A stretch of 64,000 nucleotides of DNA from Spirochaetota bacterium (GTDB lineage Bacteria > Spirochaetota > Spirochaetia > Sphaerochaetales > Sphaerochaetaceae). The number at the start of each line of letters is the position of its first letter. Positions within the stretch are counted from its first letter, which is position 1. The notes under the pieces are model-generated. The model did no database searches, had not been told where the DNA came from, and saw only the letters and a program-made list of their open reading frames with translations. Both the position numbers and the translations under genes were made by a program. Positions 42,466-52,021 of the stretch are shown here, piece after piece. Location of the stretch: the NCBI GenBank assembly GCA_023401595.1, contig JAEXDQ010000006.1, positions 1 to 64,000 on the forward strand, read 5' to 3'.

Positions 42466-43236
42466 TCATTTCTTAATCATCACCTTACGCACCATCGGAT
42501 AGACCCAGACCAGCCAGAATGCCCCGACGATCAGGAAAAAGACGACGGGACGCCAAGGGTTCATGCCGACCACATCGGCCGATTCCTGTATCGGTAGCCC
42601 CATGCACCATCCCAAGAACATGATCAGCTTCGCCCCGAACCAGAAACCCGCTTCGCTACGAAGCATGAGGGTCGGCAATCCGAACACAAACAGGCCGGGA
42701 ACGCCAATAGAGACTATGACGCGCCAGAGCTTGTCCAACCGCCAGTACATGACAGACAGAAACATACCGAACGCACCAATGGATACCATCATCATGAGAC
42801 TGAACAGAAATTGGGCGATGGCGGCGCCAACCGGCCCAATAAAGGCGGAGCGATATGCATAGGTATAAATCATGTAGTCAGAAAACAACGAGGAAGTGAC
42901 CAGACCGACCAAAACGTTGATTGCCGAATAGATGGCGGCGGCGGAAACAAGCACCATGCACTGCGTCATGACGACGCTCTTTCTGGAACGTCCGTTCTGC
43001 ACCCCTAGGCGCATAGCGTTACGTACCTCCGCGATCATCTGTACGAACAACGCGATCGCCGTGGCGACTTCCACCGATCCATTCATCCCGGAAGCGTCCA
43101 GCACATTGCCGGTCAGCAGAATCGCACAGCCCAAAACCAGAGGAATCCCGATGGAGAACCCATAGACCCATGCCATGGTATTGAGATTCTGACGGAGGCA
43201 ATATTGGTACAGAGGAGAAATCTTCAATGTCTTCAT
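42466..43236 (-). CDS. ABC-type export permease, second of pair
   Basis: 256 residues with about six hydrophobic segments. RLGVQNGRSRKSVVMTQCM near 77 is a cytoplasmic loop shared with the neighbouring permease (LFVQNGRSRKTVLVG). That identifies the two as paralogous membrane subunits of one ABC-2/Ytr-type exporter. Last gene of the GntR-ABC operon, 4 nt after its partner. Cargo unknown. Confidence 0.8.
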   Translation of the reverse strand: MKTLKISPLYQYCLRQNLNTMAWVYGFSIGIPLVLGCAILLTGNVLDASGMNGSVEVATAIALFVQMIAEVRNAMRLGVQNGRSRKSVVMTQCMVLVSAAAIYSAINVLVGLVTSSLFSDYMIYTYAYRSAFIGPVGAAIAQFLFSLMMMVSIGAFGMFLSVMYWRLDKLWRVIVSIGVPGLFVFGLPTLMLRSEAGFWFGAKLIMFLGWCMGLPIQESADVVGMNPWRPVVFFLIVGAFWLVWVYPMVRKVMIKK

Positions 43237-43240
43237 ATAT

Positions 43241-43984
43241 TTATTTCCTTATCGTAGCCTTGCGCATCACAAGATACAGGCAGGTACAGAGAACGATATT
43301 GACAATCGATATTGACAGCGTCATGATCCAAGGATTCCAACCAAGACTACTGAAACCGAGAATCGCGAGTCCAAGCTCCAACGCCATACCGAGCATCGAT
43401 TTCCCGCCGAAAACGATCAGCCGAAGAAGGGATGGCAAAATGATGAACAATACCACGGGGATGCCGATACCGAGCGTAATCCTCCAGAACTTGCGCAGTC
43501 GAAGGAACACTGCGGCACAGAACATGCCGATAAACGCAATACATAGCAGCGTCATGACCTCCCAGGCAAACCTCGTCAGGCTGAAGCTGATTGCGTTTTT
43601 CATCAACATGCTGTAGATCGACCCGTTGCCGTCGCCGAACGAATCAACCACCATGTTGACGACCGCAAGCACTATTGCGAGCGTGGAATATATGGATATA
43701 CAACCGACCAACACAGTCTTCCGACTCCGGCCATTCTGTACGAACAACAAAAGCAATTGCTTGTACATGACGATTCCGAACACCAGCATGAAAATCCAGC
43801 TGAGGTTTACAATATTCATACCGAACAGCATCCCCCGGATGAAATCTGAGGCGGGGACTCCTTTCGATATCGCCACCGACAGCAACGCCACCAACAAATT
43901 CGCCAGCAATACAGTCGCATATCCGACTGCGATCCCTTTTCCACAGTCCTTTAGACCGTAGAGATATGGCGCCTTGAGCTTCAT
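43241..43984 (-). CDS. ABC-type export permease, first of pair
   Basis: 247 residues with about six hydrophobic segments and the shared loop LLLFVQNGRSRKTVLVG near 77. Its ATG overlaps the ATPase stop by 4 nt. Likely forms a heterodimer with the downstream permease. It has no homology I recognise beyond ABC-2-like membrane proteins. Confidence 0.8.
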   Translation of the reverse strand: MKLKAPYLYGLKDCGKGIAVGYATVLLANLLVALLSVAISKGVPASDFIRGMLFGMNIVNLSWIFMLVFGIVMYKQLLLLFVQNGRSRKTVLVGCISIYSTLAIVLAVVNMVVDSFGDGNGSIYSMLMKNAISFSLTRFAWEVMTLLCIAFIGMFCAAVFLRLRKFWRITLGIGIPVVLFIILPSLLRLIVFGGKSMLGMALELGLAILGFSSLGWNPWIMTLSISIVNIVLCTCLYLVMRKATIRK

Positions 43985-44844
43985 AGCGGTTCCTCGTTGG
44001 TCAATTCAATGAAGAGCTTCTGCAAATCGACCGAATCAACGACGACCCCGTCGGGAAGCTGTGAAGCATCGAGCCGTTGCGCAAGATATATGGTCTTGGC
44101 CCCTCCGACCTGTTCAGAACCGAACGCCTTGTACCTGGACATCAGTACATTAATCGTCTCCACAGGCCCGGTAACGCTACAAACCTTGGAAAGCAACGTT
44201 TCCACCGGCTCCTGCAGCAGCAACCGTCCATTCTTGATGATCGCCACGTTCTCCACCATGTTCGCTATCTCTTCGATCAGGTGCGTCGAGATGATGATCG
44301 CCTTCGGATTCTCCGATTCCGCGAAATCCTGCAGCAACAGCTTGTAGAACAAATCGCGATGGTTGGCATCAAGACCGAGTACAGGCTCATCGAGCAGGAT
44401 GAACGGTACGTTCAGCGACAAGGCGACGATGTCCTTGAATATCGACTTGTAACCGGTGGAAAGCTTGACGATTCGCTGACGGACGTCGAGCCCGAATCTT
44501 TTTGCCAGCTGCTGAGCCTTGTCCATGTCGAAGGAATCATAGAAGCGCCCGGTCCAGACGAACGCCTGCTGAACTTTCATGTCTTCAGGATAGAAGTTCT
44601 CCTCTCCCATCATGAACATCCGCGACAACTGCTCGTCATGTTCCAGCACGGGTTCTCCGTCTATGGTGACCAATCCCGCATCGGGGACGACACGTCCGGT
44701 CAGGATATTCATCAGAGTGGATTTACCAGCGCCGTTGCGGCCCAGCAAACCATATATCCCGCCGGTCTCGAACATCAGGGAAACCTGATCCAACGCCTTC
44801 ACTTCCTTGAAGCTTTTGCTCACCCCTTGTATCTCCAACCTCAT
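43981..44844 (-). CDS. ABC transporter ATP-binding protein (Ytr-like)
   Basis: 287 residues. Walker A is GLLGRNGAGKSTLMN (about 32-46), the signature LSTGYKSIF (a YtrB-like variant of LSGGQ) and Walker B FILLDEPVLGLDANHRD. The H-loop is in IIISTHLIEEI. It energises the two downstream permeases. Stop and start codons overlap with both neighbours, so the operon is tightly coupled and is headed by a GntR regulator. Confidence 0.95.
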   Translation of the reverse strand: MRLEIQGVSKSFKEVKALDQVSLMFETGGIYGLLGRNGAGKSTLMNILTGRVVPDAGLVTIDGEPVLEHDEQLSRMFMMGEENFYPEDMKVQQAFVWTGRFYDSFDMDKAQQLAKRFGLDVRQRIVKLSTGYKSIFKDIVALSLNVPFILLDEPVLGLDANHRDLFYKLLLQDFAESENPKAIIISTHLIEEIANMVENVAIIKNGRLLLQEPVETLLSKVCSVTGPVETINVLMSRYKAFGSEQVGGAKTIYLAQRLDASQLPDGVVVDSVDLQKLFIELTNEEPL

Positions 44845-45206
44845 TTCGCAAACTCCTCAATCAATCTACGCATGTCCTCTGCGGAAAACCCGAGCTTCCG
44901 GGCCTCCTCCAACATGGGCTTGATGTATTTTTCCGCAAACAGCCGCTGCCGTTTCTTCTTGATCTGTTCTATGGCTCCTGTAGTGACAAACATACCCACT
45001 CCCCTCCTCTTATACACAATGCCGTCCTCTACCAGCAGATTCATCCCTTTGAGAACCGTAGCGGGATTGACCTTGTATCCCACTGATATCTCGGTCGTAG
45101 AGGGAATCTGCGTCTCTTCCGGATAGATCCCTGTGAATATCGAATCCTCCAGCTGCCTGGCTATCTGGAGGAAGATCGGAGTTTCACTATCAAAGTTTAG
45201 ATTCAA
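44841..45206 (-). CDS. GntR-family regulator, YtrA subfamily
   Basis: 121 residues from a TTG at 45206, preferred because AGAGGTG lies 5 nt upstream; another TTG six codons earlier lacks a site. The winged helix has IPSTTEISVGYKVNPATVLKG (about residues 34-54) and GIVYKRRGVGMFV. A short C-terminal helical dimerisation tail without effector domain is the YtrA hallmark. It should repress its own operon; an inverted repeat in the promoter supports this. Confidence 0.92.
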   Translation of the reverse strand: MNLNFDSETPIFLQIARQLEDSIFTGIYPEETQIPSTTEISVGYKVNPATVLKGMNLLVEDGIVYKRRGVGMFVTTGAIEQIKKKRQRLFAEKYIKPMLEEARKLGFSAEDMRRLIEEFAK

Positions 45207-45233
45207 ATGTACACCTCTTTTCAAACCTATCTG

Positions 45234-45251
45234 GTTAGTTACTCAACTAAC
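45234..45251 (-). promoter_or_regulatory. operator of the Ytr-like operon
   Basis: GTTAGTT-ACTC-AACTAAC is an inverted repeat with perfect 7-bp arms. It lies immediately downstream of the -10 of the operon promoter, covering the expected start site. Sites of this kind are known for YtrA regulators. Confidence 0.75.
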
Positions 45252-45256
45252 TAACT

Positions 45257-45285
45257 ATATAACACAACACAGCAATATTCGTCAA
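45257..45285 (-). promoter_or_regulatory. promoter of the Ytr-like operon
   Basis: On the minus strand TTGACG (45285-45280) and TTATAT (45262-45257) are separated by 17 bp, close to consensus. It drives the GntR-ABC-permease-permease operon. Confidence 0.8.
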
Positions 45286-45477
45286 TACTATCCGGGAATT
45301 AATTATCGGATGACAAAACCGGACTTGTCATTTTCGGGATAACCTTGCCGTCTCGTGGGACGCGGCACGTTTCAAGCGGAACGAATACGGTCAGGCCTCC
45401 ATGCCCCTTGTCCCATGGGTGGTTCATTACCGTCTTTCGGCTACATGAGGGTTTTGACGCGAAAGGCAAGTTGAAAA

Positions 45478-45513
45478 CAAAAAACCGTCGCCTCCACAAC
45501 GGGAAACGACGGC
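45478..45513 (-). terminator. terminator of the outer-membrane protein gene
   Basis: CCGTCG and CGACGG pair around a 16-nt loop with an inner CC/GG, followed by six T. It lies 24 nt after the stop at 45537. Confidence 0.78.
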
Positions 45514-45536
45514 CGGACGCCTTGCCTCAAGCCCGA

Positions 45537-46736
45537 TCAGAAATCGAGGAAGAAGGTCACGGACTGTATCAGCCTCGCATTCGCTCCATGGACGTAGTTG
45601 TTCCCGGCAATCAAATACGCCAGCTGATACCCAAGGTCGATGAAATCGAAGATGGATACCGTGAACTGGACGCCGGTACTGCACAGGAAGTTGTAGCCCT
45701 TGTCCGGCTTGATGCTGGAATTGAAATACGCTCCCGTACCATAGCCAAGGTCAAAGAACAGGTTGATACGGGGATAGATGCCGTTGAAGAACGGTTCAGG
45801 ACCTGCGAACCGAATATCGAAATTGTTCACCATGGTGAACTGCGTATTGTAGGACCATGTGGTGAAACCGCGGACTTTGCGCCCCAGTGAAACACTGTTC
45901 TGCGCATACACGGGAACTCTCCTTCCATCGGTCCAGTTGACATTGAACCGATCGACCAACATGATGGAGAAGAGGTTGAAGCGATCGTCGTCGCTCCTCA
46001 GCTGATACGGAGTCCAGGCGCCTACCGCATTGAGGGTCGCGCTATAGTAGTCGGCCTCGCCGTCCAGCACGCGATTCAGAGCCAAGGGCGCCCATTTCAC
46101 ATTCAAGTCAGCCAGGAAACCGTTCTGACTGGTCATCAGATCCTGCATCAGGTCAAGCTTGACGCCACCTTGGAACGCCGTTCCAAGCATCATGCGCCGT
46201 CCGTCGGAACCGACGGTCAGATCGGGATAGATTGCGTCGGCGGTAGCCCCGTGACTGAGAAACCAATCGTTGATAGAGGAAATGGTATAGGAGCCGCCGT
46301 TGTTCCTGGTCTGCCCCATCACCATGGAATTGACGTTGTTCTCCCAACGTCCTTCATACCCCACATAGGCGGTGACCAAATCCTTGCCAGGTACCCAGGA
46401 ATGGCCGAAGCCCTGAGTGAACTTCATCAACCATTCAACACGCCAGACATCGTAGACCAACGGATTCGCGAAAATCGGCGCGCCATCGTTGGGATCCTGC
46501 CAGACTTTGCGCTGGCTGTAGCCGCCGCCTGTCAGGAACTGGAATTCGGTCTTGTTGCCGGAAATCAGCGAAAGCCCGCTGTAGCCGACGCCCATCGTCG
46601 TATAGGTGGGAATGAAGCCGACCAGGATCTCTGGGTGCTGGTCCAACTCGCCGAAGATGTATCGCCAGTCGCCTCCGAACGCCGCGGAGGAGATTATGAT
46701 AAGCGTGAGCAATAATACAAGCAGTTTCTTTTTCAT
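45537..46736 (-). CDS. putative outer-membrane beta-barrel protein
   Basis: 399 residues. A cleavable signal (MKKKLLVLLLTLIIISSAAF) is followed by alternating amphipathic strands rich in Tyr, Trp and Gly. The protein ends in SVTFFLDF with a terminal Phe, the usual barrel-assembly signal. I recognise no named family; large spirochaete barrels of this kind are usually annotated as hypothetical. It stands alone with its own promoter and terminator. It may be a pore or surface structure. Confidence 0.75.
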   Translation of the reverse strand: MKKKLLVLLLTLIIISSAAFGGDWRYIFGELDQHPEILVGFIPTYTTMGVGYSGLSLISGNKTEFQFLTGGGYSQRKVWQDPNDGAPIFANPLVYDVWRVEWLMKFTQGFGHSWVPGKDLVTAYVGYEGRWENNVNSMVMGQTRNNGGSYTISSINDWFLSHGATADAIYPDLTVGSDGRRMMLGTAFQGGVKLDLMQDLMTSQNGFLADLNVKWAPLALNRVLDGEADYYSATLNAVGAWTPYQLRSDDDRFNLFSIMLVDRFNVNWTDGRRVPVYAQNSVSLGRKVRGFTTWSYNTQFTMVNNFDIRFAGPEPFFNGIYPRINLFFDLGYGTGAYFNSSIKPDKGYNFLCSTGVQFTVSIFDFIDLGYQLAYLIAGNNYVHGANARLIQSVTFFLDF

Positions 46737-46769
46737 GGTTACCCTCTCAAAGTATGTACTTCCGTATGG

Positions 46770-46799
46770 ATGATATCATGTCGGGGCGACCGGTAGCAA
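46770..46799 (-). promoter_or_regulatory. promoter of the outer-membrane protein gene
   Basis: TTGCTA and TATCAT on the minus strand with 18-bp spacing, 34 bp before the ATG at 46736. The -10 lies in the palindrome ATGATATCAT. Confidence 0.5.
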
Positions 46800-47078
46800 G
46801 TTAATCCGATGGACTAGCCGCAAAGACCTGTCAGAAAAGTGTGAGCATAAACTTTATCGAAAAAACGGGGTAGCAAGCCATAAACGTATAAACAGTTGGA
46901 CAATGGCCCTCCAATGCCTTCATCTCGAATAACCGGGGATGACGCAACCCCCGCCTTATGATATGGTATCGAGAGATTTCAAAGAAACGTATGCGCACGA
47001 TGCGTGGCGGCATCGCATGACGACGCGGGAGGAATCACCGCATCGTCCAAGGATAGGACAATCACGTAGGAGGCCGAC
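46800..47078. other. divergent intergenic region
   Basis: No supported gene. It separates the outer-membrane protein gene from the orphan gene at 47079; no operator-like palindrome stands out. Confidence 0.35.
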
Positions 47079-47615
47079 ATGTTAGTCGATTTCAATTCAC
47101 TTGCCCCTATTGAAAAAATCCAGTGGCATTTTCTGCCGAATCCGGAGGACGGCTGGATTCCTGGTGAGATATACCGATGTCAGGACGCGTTGTGCATTCT
47201 CCAGAAGCAGCCGGTCTGCGTCTCGCAAGACGACCTGATCGCCGTTGAATGGTCGGCCAGCGTCTTTAGAAAACGCCGGCAAGCCTCAGGACGGTTCAAG
47301 AAACCACTTGACGCCTATGAACAGGTACTCTCCGTATCAATCGAACGGGAAGATCTCCGGGCCCTCGCGGAAGCTTCCGGTACGGATCTACGGGAATTAC
47401 AGGAAGAATACGGGACAAAAGGTTATTTCAGTTCTTGTCGATGCAAGGTATACAGCGCCGAAGAATATGAAGACCTCGGCCCATGCGAAAATTTCATCCG
47501 GCTGGAGGACGCCCGGCAATTTCTGCTCGAAGCCGTCTGCGATACGCTGGATATCGTCGCGAAGCCGGAGCAGATGGAGCTGCAGAGCTGCCACTGTGCA
47601 ATGAAGCTTCTATAA
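47079..47615 (+). CDS. orphan hypothetical protein
   Basis: 178 residues, strong ribosome site TAGGAGG. No signal peptide or membrane segment. The N-terminus (residues 1-65) looks like a small beta domain (WIPGEIYRCQDALCILQKQ). The middle is charged and helical (SIEREDLRALAEASGTDLR). The C-terminus has scattered cysteines (SSCRCKVY, ELQSCHCAMKLL) that could bind metal. I do not recognise it. Codon usage matches its GC-rich neighbours. Confidence 0.7.
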   Translation: MLVDFNSLAPIEKIQWHFLPNPEDGWIPGEIYRCQDALCILQKQPVCVSQDDLIAVEWSASVFRKRRQASGRFKKPLDAYEQVLSVSIEREDLRALAEASGTDLRELQEEYGTKGYFSSCRCKVYSAEEYEDLGPCENFIRLEDARQFLLEAVCDTLDIVAKPEQMELQSCHCAMKLL

Positions 47616-47654
47616 CTATCCGTTATTGCCGTTTCTTCTCTGTCATCATAATTT

Positions 47655-48494
47655 CTATCCTTTGACCGCACCAAGGACGACACTGGACATCAGCTTGTCC
47701 TGATTGAGTATGAAGACAAAGATCAGAGGTAACGAACAAAGTACGCTACCTGCCATGATAGTTCCCCAAACAGGAATGAACCCAACAACTGAATCAACCA
47801 ACGTGGGCAACGAAACCATGATGGGCATGACGGAAGACTTCGTAGCAACCAGTAACGGCCAAGTATAATCGGTCCAGACATTCAGAAAATGGAGTATGGC
47901 ATACGCACTGACGATGGGACTTGCCACGGGTATGACGATACTTGTAAACGTCCTCATATGTCCGGCGCCATCGATCCGCGCCGATTCCATCAATGAATCG
48001 GGAATCCCGACCAGATATTGTCTGATCATGTATATGCCAATGACAGCGGGAACGGTAGGTAGAATCTGGACCATCAGCGTATTAATCATCTTCAACCGTG
48101 AAAACAACATGTATTGTCCAGGCATCACGACTTCCATAGGAATCATCATTGTCGCAAGCAGAATCGCGAACAGAATTCTTTTACCTTTGAAACGATATTT
48201 TGCGAAACTATAGGCCCCCAACGTACAAAAGAACGTACCAAGCACAGTACTGACGATACTGATGATGATAGAATTGAAAAAGTGGCGGATGAGAGAACTA
48301 TACGTCGTGAATATCGAAACATAACTTGAAATAGTCCATTTTTTTGGCAATCCTGACAAATTCCTCAGCATCTCGTCATTGGATTTGAAAGAATTGATGA
48401 ACATCAGGACAATCGGAACAATGACAAGGATGCACACCAGACAATACACTACGGCTCCGATGACTTTCTTGATGACAATCTGCGAATTCTTCAT
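47655..48494 (-). CDS. ABC transporter permease (MalG/CUT1 type)
   Basis: 279 residues from the ATG at 48494, chosen because AAGGGAG precedes it; an ATG seven codons earlier is possible. Six membrane segments, EAA loop SLMESARIDGAGHMRTFTSI near 180, C-terminus NQDKLMSSVVLGAVKG. Last gene of the second sugar island operon. Confidence 0.92.
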   Translation of the reverse strand: MKNSQIVIKKVIGAVVYCLVCILVIVPIVLMFINSFKSNDEMLRNLSGLPKKWTISSYVSIFTTYSSLIRHFFNSIIISIVSTVLGTFFCTLGAYSFAKYRFKGKRILFAILLATMMIPMEVVMPGQYMLFSRLKMINTLMVQILPTVPAVIGIYMIRQYLVGIPDSLMESARIDGAGHMRTFTSIVIPVASPIVSAYAILHFLNVWTDYTWPLLVATKSSVMPIMVSLPTLVDSVVGFIPVWGTIMAGSVLCSLPLIFVFILNQDKLMSSVVLGAVKG

Positions 48495-48518
48495 GGTTTT
48501 CTCCCTTGTTCCCATGGT

Positions 48519-49385
48519 CTAGACATCGACGTCTTTGATACAGGCCGATTGAACGATGGTCAACAAACCGATGACGATGAACAAAAGCCACCCTACCGCT
48601 GACGCCCTCCCGAAATTTCCTGATTGTATGCTTTCAACCAGTAGATTCATAACGGGGGCAATGGCGGTCGGTGCCATCTGATCCGGCTGCCCAATCAAGA
48701 TATTCGGAATTGAGAAAAGCCTTAAGGAACTAATCCCATCAATAATAAAGGCAAATTTGATGATATTATTCATCAAAGGAATGGTAATCTTCGTAATTCG
48801 CTGAAAACTATTGGCACCATCAACAACGCTGGCATCAATCAGTTCCGGACTGATGGAAGTCAATCCTGCAAGAAACACTACGAACCAATATCCAAAATCA
48901 CGCCATACCAGTACGGTCGAGATGACAATTCTGGAAGTAAAGTCGTTATGCAACCAATCAATATCAAGGTTGAACAAGGAGTTGACCAATCCATTTTCCG
49001 TACCGAATAAAGCCCTGAAAATCAATGCGGCAATCACGGGAGCAATAACTCGAGGCAAAAACAGCAATATCTTGTAACGACTCAGATTGGAGAACAAAGG
49101 AGAGCTGACCAACAATGCCATGCCAAAAGAAAGGAGCATCATAGGAAAAACATGGATGGCCCAATAGATAATCACATTTCGCAATTCAATCCAGAAAACC
49201 TTATAATTGAGTATCGCGAAATAGTTTTTGAACCCGACCATTCTCATTTGGCCATACCCACGATAACTTGAAAAGGAAATGAATAAAGAATTCAGGGCAG
49301 GACCAATGAAAAGGACAAGGAAGAAAATCCCAAAGGGCAAAAGAAAAAGATACGGCACAACCTTTTCCATAGATTGTTTTTTCAT
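48519..49385 (-). CDS. ABC transporter permease (MalF/CUT1 type)
   Basis: 288 residues from the ATG at 49385 with GGGAGG just upstream. Six hydrophobic segments beginning YLFLLPFGIFFLVLFIGP. EAA loop ELIDASVVDGANSFQRITKI near 190. AT-rich codon use like the rest of this island. Confidence 0.92.
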   Translation of the reverse strand: MKKQSMEKVVPYLFLLPFGIFFLVLFIGPALNSLFISFSSYRGYGQMRMVGFKNYFAILNYKVFWIELRNVIIYWAIHVFPMMLLSFGMALLVSSPLFSNLSRYKILLFLPRVIAPVIAALIFRALFGTENGLVNSLFNLDIDWLHNDFTSRIVISTVLVWRDFGYWFVVFLAGLTSISPELIDASVVDGANSFQRITKITIPLMNNIIKFAFIIDGISSLRLFSIPNILIGQPDQMAPTAIAPVMNLLVESIQSGNFGRASAVGWLLFIVIGLLTIVQSACIKDVDV

Positions 49386-49413
49386 CGTTACCTCCCGACA
49401 CACAATCCGATAT

Positions 49414-49441
49414 CATACGCCAGGGGAGCCCCCAGCGTATG
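49414..49441 (-). promoter_or_regulatory. intercistronic hairpin after binding-protein gene
   Basis: CATACGC pairs with GCGTATG, and an inner GGGG pairs with CCCC, between the binding-protein stop (49452) and the permease start (49385). No T-run follows, so it is likely a stabilising or attenuating structure. Confidence 0.75.
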
Positions 49442-49451
49442 ACGACAGAAC

Positions 49452-50804
49452 CTAGATGTCATACGGATTTCCAATCTGAATCTCCAAATCCTTCTGGGCA
49501 TTCGTTATCGCTTCATCCAAAGTCTCCGAACCAGCAATCAACATCATAATGTGGTTAAGAAGAATAGCCGATTCCGCATTGAAGGATGGATCGGACTCAA
49601 ACTTGTTCGCATGTTGCATGGTTTGCCAAATTGAATCCACCATTTCCAGCCCAAAAAAATTGATTGGTTTGAGATTCCAGTCCTCCTGTGATACTTCGGC
49701 AGGCTTCCTCGCAACCGCAGCGGAACTTCTGACTTTCTCTACTCCGGAATAGGTAATCGGCAACAGACCATTCTCATTAAAACGTGCTAGGGCACTATTC
49801 TCTTTCAGAAACAAGGTATCCAATACTTCAAAAGCGGCGGAAGTATTCTTCGCTTTGACAGGAATTGAAACGACTTCCGCAGAACCGCCTTTCATGAATT
49901 CCTCAGGCCAAGAAGTCATAGCCCATAGGCCTTTCTGGTCAGGCGCATATTTAGGTAGGAATTCCGTCATCCAGGACCAACTCAGCAAACTCGCCACTTT
50001 CCCACTTTCGATAGCTGGTTGCCAGTCTGCATCCCAATCGGATATGTACATGGAAAAATCGGCATGAGCCAATGCATAGATCTTCTCGAACATATCCCTA
50101 AAACGTGGATCGGAACTGACATTGTACGTACCGTCTTCATTTGAAATTTTCAGACCGTCATAGCTGGCAAGCCAACCGAGCAGAACATCGATATTCGGCG
50201 TTCCTCCCATATTGATGAAATACTTGTCAGGAAACGCTTTCTTGAATTTCATTCCAGCCTCATAAAAATCCTCGAACGTCTTGATGGCAGCGACATCAAT
50301 ACCCGCTTTCTCAAACAAGTCAGTCCGATAATACCACACCTTTGACTTTACCTGCGTCGGAACGCCGTACACCTTGCCATCGTTGCTGCATAAATCCATA
50401 GCCGCAGGAAGAATATCATCTTGGAGAGCCTGTATTTGGGACGAGATGTCCATCAAATCGCCGTTGAGAATGAATTCCGTTGCCGCAGTTTCGCTACCGA
50501 ACATTACGATTCCTGGGATATTATCATTTGCGGACAATGATAACCTAAACAACTGATAACAATCCACGGCGTTCTTTCCGCCCGATGTAAATGTAACGTT
50601 AGCCATGTTTTCTGGAGTTAAGGCAGTATTAGCTTCGTAGATTGTGCGAAAATAGTTCAATCGGTCAGCACCACCCCACATCAGAATATTCACTTCAGGT
50701 CTGTCTGACGAAACACTCTCTTTCGCACCTCCCGCGAATAGTAGCGCAGAACATACAAGGCTGACTACGATGCACAACGTAATTGCTTTCATTCTTGCTT
50801 TCAT
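49452..50804 (-). CDS. ABC transporter extracellular solute-binding protein (family 1)
   Basis: 450 residues from the ATG at 50804 (AAAAGGAG upstream). Signal peptide MKARMKAITLCIVVSLVCSA, then FAGGAKESVSSD. Body landmarks are FTSGGKNAVDCYQLFRLS near 75 and KSKVWYYRTDLFEKAGIDV near 160. It follows the glycosidase-like gene in the operon, so the substrate is probably an oligosaccharide or glycoside. Confidence 0.92.
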   Translation of the reverse strand: MKARMKAITLCIVVSLVCSALLFAGGAKESVSSDRPEVNILMWGGADRLNYFRTIYEANTALTPENMANVTFTSGGKNAVDCYQLFRLSLSANDNIPGIVMFGSETAATEFILNGDLMDISSQIQALQDDILPAAMDLCSNDGKVYGVPTQVKSKVWYYRTDLFEKAGIDVAAIKTFEDFYEAGMKFKKAFPDKYFINMGGTPNIDVLLGWLASYDGLKISNEDGTYNVSSDPRFRDMFEKIYALAHADFSMYISDWDADWQPAIESGKVASLLSWSWMTEFLPKYAPDQKGLWAMTSWPEEFMKGGSAEVVSIPVKAKNTSAAFEVLDTLFLKENSALARFNENGLLPITYSGVEKVRSSAAVARKPAEVSQEDWNLKPINFFGLEMVDSIWQTMQHANKFESDPSFNAESAILLNHIMMLIAGSETLDEAITNAQKDLEIQIGNPYDI

Positions 50805-50852
50805 GTTTTTCTCCTTTTCTCTGTTCAACTACAAAGCAGTGCCAATGCTTTT

Positions 50853-51932
50853 TCAATCGCAGAACTGAGTACACTTGCCAAACATCTGTTCAGAGCCATA
50901 TCTGCCAGAATTGTACAGGCAATATGCCGTCCTATCAGGAAGCACCACCAAATGGTGTCGCCAAAGGTTCTCCCCTTCACCATTAGCTATGGCGAAATCC
51001 GGTATATCATGGATATATTCAATTGGATGAGGGCGAACTTGCCATCCCTTGTCCGGAAAAGCTTCTTCCGTATACGCCCATCCTCCCAAACTAGGAGCAG
51101 GTTCACGCATGTTTTCATCAGCCGTTACAGAACTGGGCGCAGTAGGACTTGCGTTGATCAATGCGTACCAACCTTTCGTTTTCGCTTTGAATAACTGTAG
51201 TCCGCCGACATACCCCCGCGCCCAGCTATCTGGTTTTACTGACGGACGTAATGCGACACCGAGCTTTGTAAGTTTCATTTCATCTGTATCCAAACAAGCA
51301 ATGCAAGAACAGCTTCCATAGGGAGACAAAGGTTGTTCAATTTGTTTCTCATATGGATATCCCATATAAAAGATAAGGATTTTGTGTTCTCTTGCAAAAT
51401 AATACGCAGTCGGAGCATCTACATGGAATCCATCTACTTCCGCCCGGCCTCCCGGCTCTATGACAAGATCTTCATTTATCGTCCAAGGCCCATCAAGCAC
51501 AGCGGCGGTCGCCATCTGAATTGTCTTCCGTCCATTGTTGAACGAAGCGGTGAACAGCCAGAACAAGCCGTTCAATTTGATCGCTGTGTTGGGGTGCCAA
51601 GGATCCATCAGTATCCAAGGTTTATGAGTGTCTCCCAACAGAGCTTCCGGGTTAGTGTATGTCAGTTCCCCACACTTTTTCCAGTTTCCGCCTTTCAAGG
51701 AAACATTGGATGTCGAAATGGCATGACCATTGCAATTGACTTCCTTTCCATCGACCTGTCGTTGAGCAAAATAGAACATATGATAGCAATTTCTCGCATC
51801 ATCCCAGACAATGCAGGGATCGCCGGTCACGCTAGAATCAAATTCGCCAAGACGCCCCCTTTCGAGAATTTTTCCCAATCGTTTCCATTCCACCGGCAAA
51901 ATATCAATATAAAAGCAAGTATCTTTTTCCAT
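50853..51932 (-). CDS. five-bladed-propeller glycosidase-like protein (GH43/GH130-like)
   Basis: 359 residues without signal peptide. Repeated blade motifs of the GH43/32/130 superfamily are visible: SSVTGDPCIVWDDARNCYHMF (an acidic residue in each blade start), KPWILMDPWHPNTAIKLNG, and EVDGFHVDAPTAYYFAREHK. Such enzymes cleave or phosphorolyse glycosides in the cytoplasm. I cannot name the exact family or substrate. It lies between the dehydrogenase and binding-protein genes in one operon. Confidence 0.75.
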   Translation of the reverse strand: MEKDTCFYIDILPVEWKRLGKILERGRLGEFDSSVTGDPCIVWDDARNCYHMFYFAQRQVDGKEVNCNGHAISTSNVSLKGGNWKKCGELTYTNPEALLGDTHKPWILMDPWHPNTAIKLNGLFWLFTASFNNGRKTIQMATAAVLDGPWTINEDLVIEPGGRAEVDGFHVDAPTAYYFAREHKILIFYMGYPYEKQIEQPLSPYGSCSCIACLDTDEMKLTKLGVALRPSVKPDSWARGYVGGLQLFKAKTKGWYALINASPTAPSSVTADENMREPAPSLGGWAYTEEAFPDKGWQVRPHPIEYIHDIPDFAIANGEGENLWRHHLVVLPDRTAYCLYNSGRYGSEQMFGKCTQFCD

Positions 51933-52021
51933 TTGCCGCTTCCCTTTTATTTTTCATTCTATTCACATACCACGAGATATATGGGATTCTACAAGAAACC
52001 ATGAGAATCCAATTTTGTACA

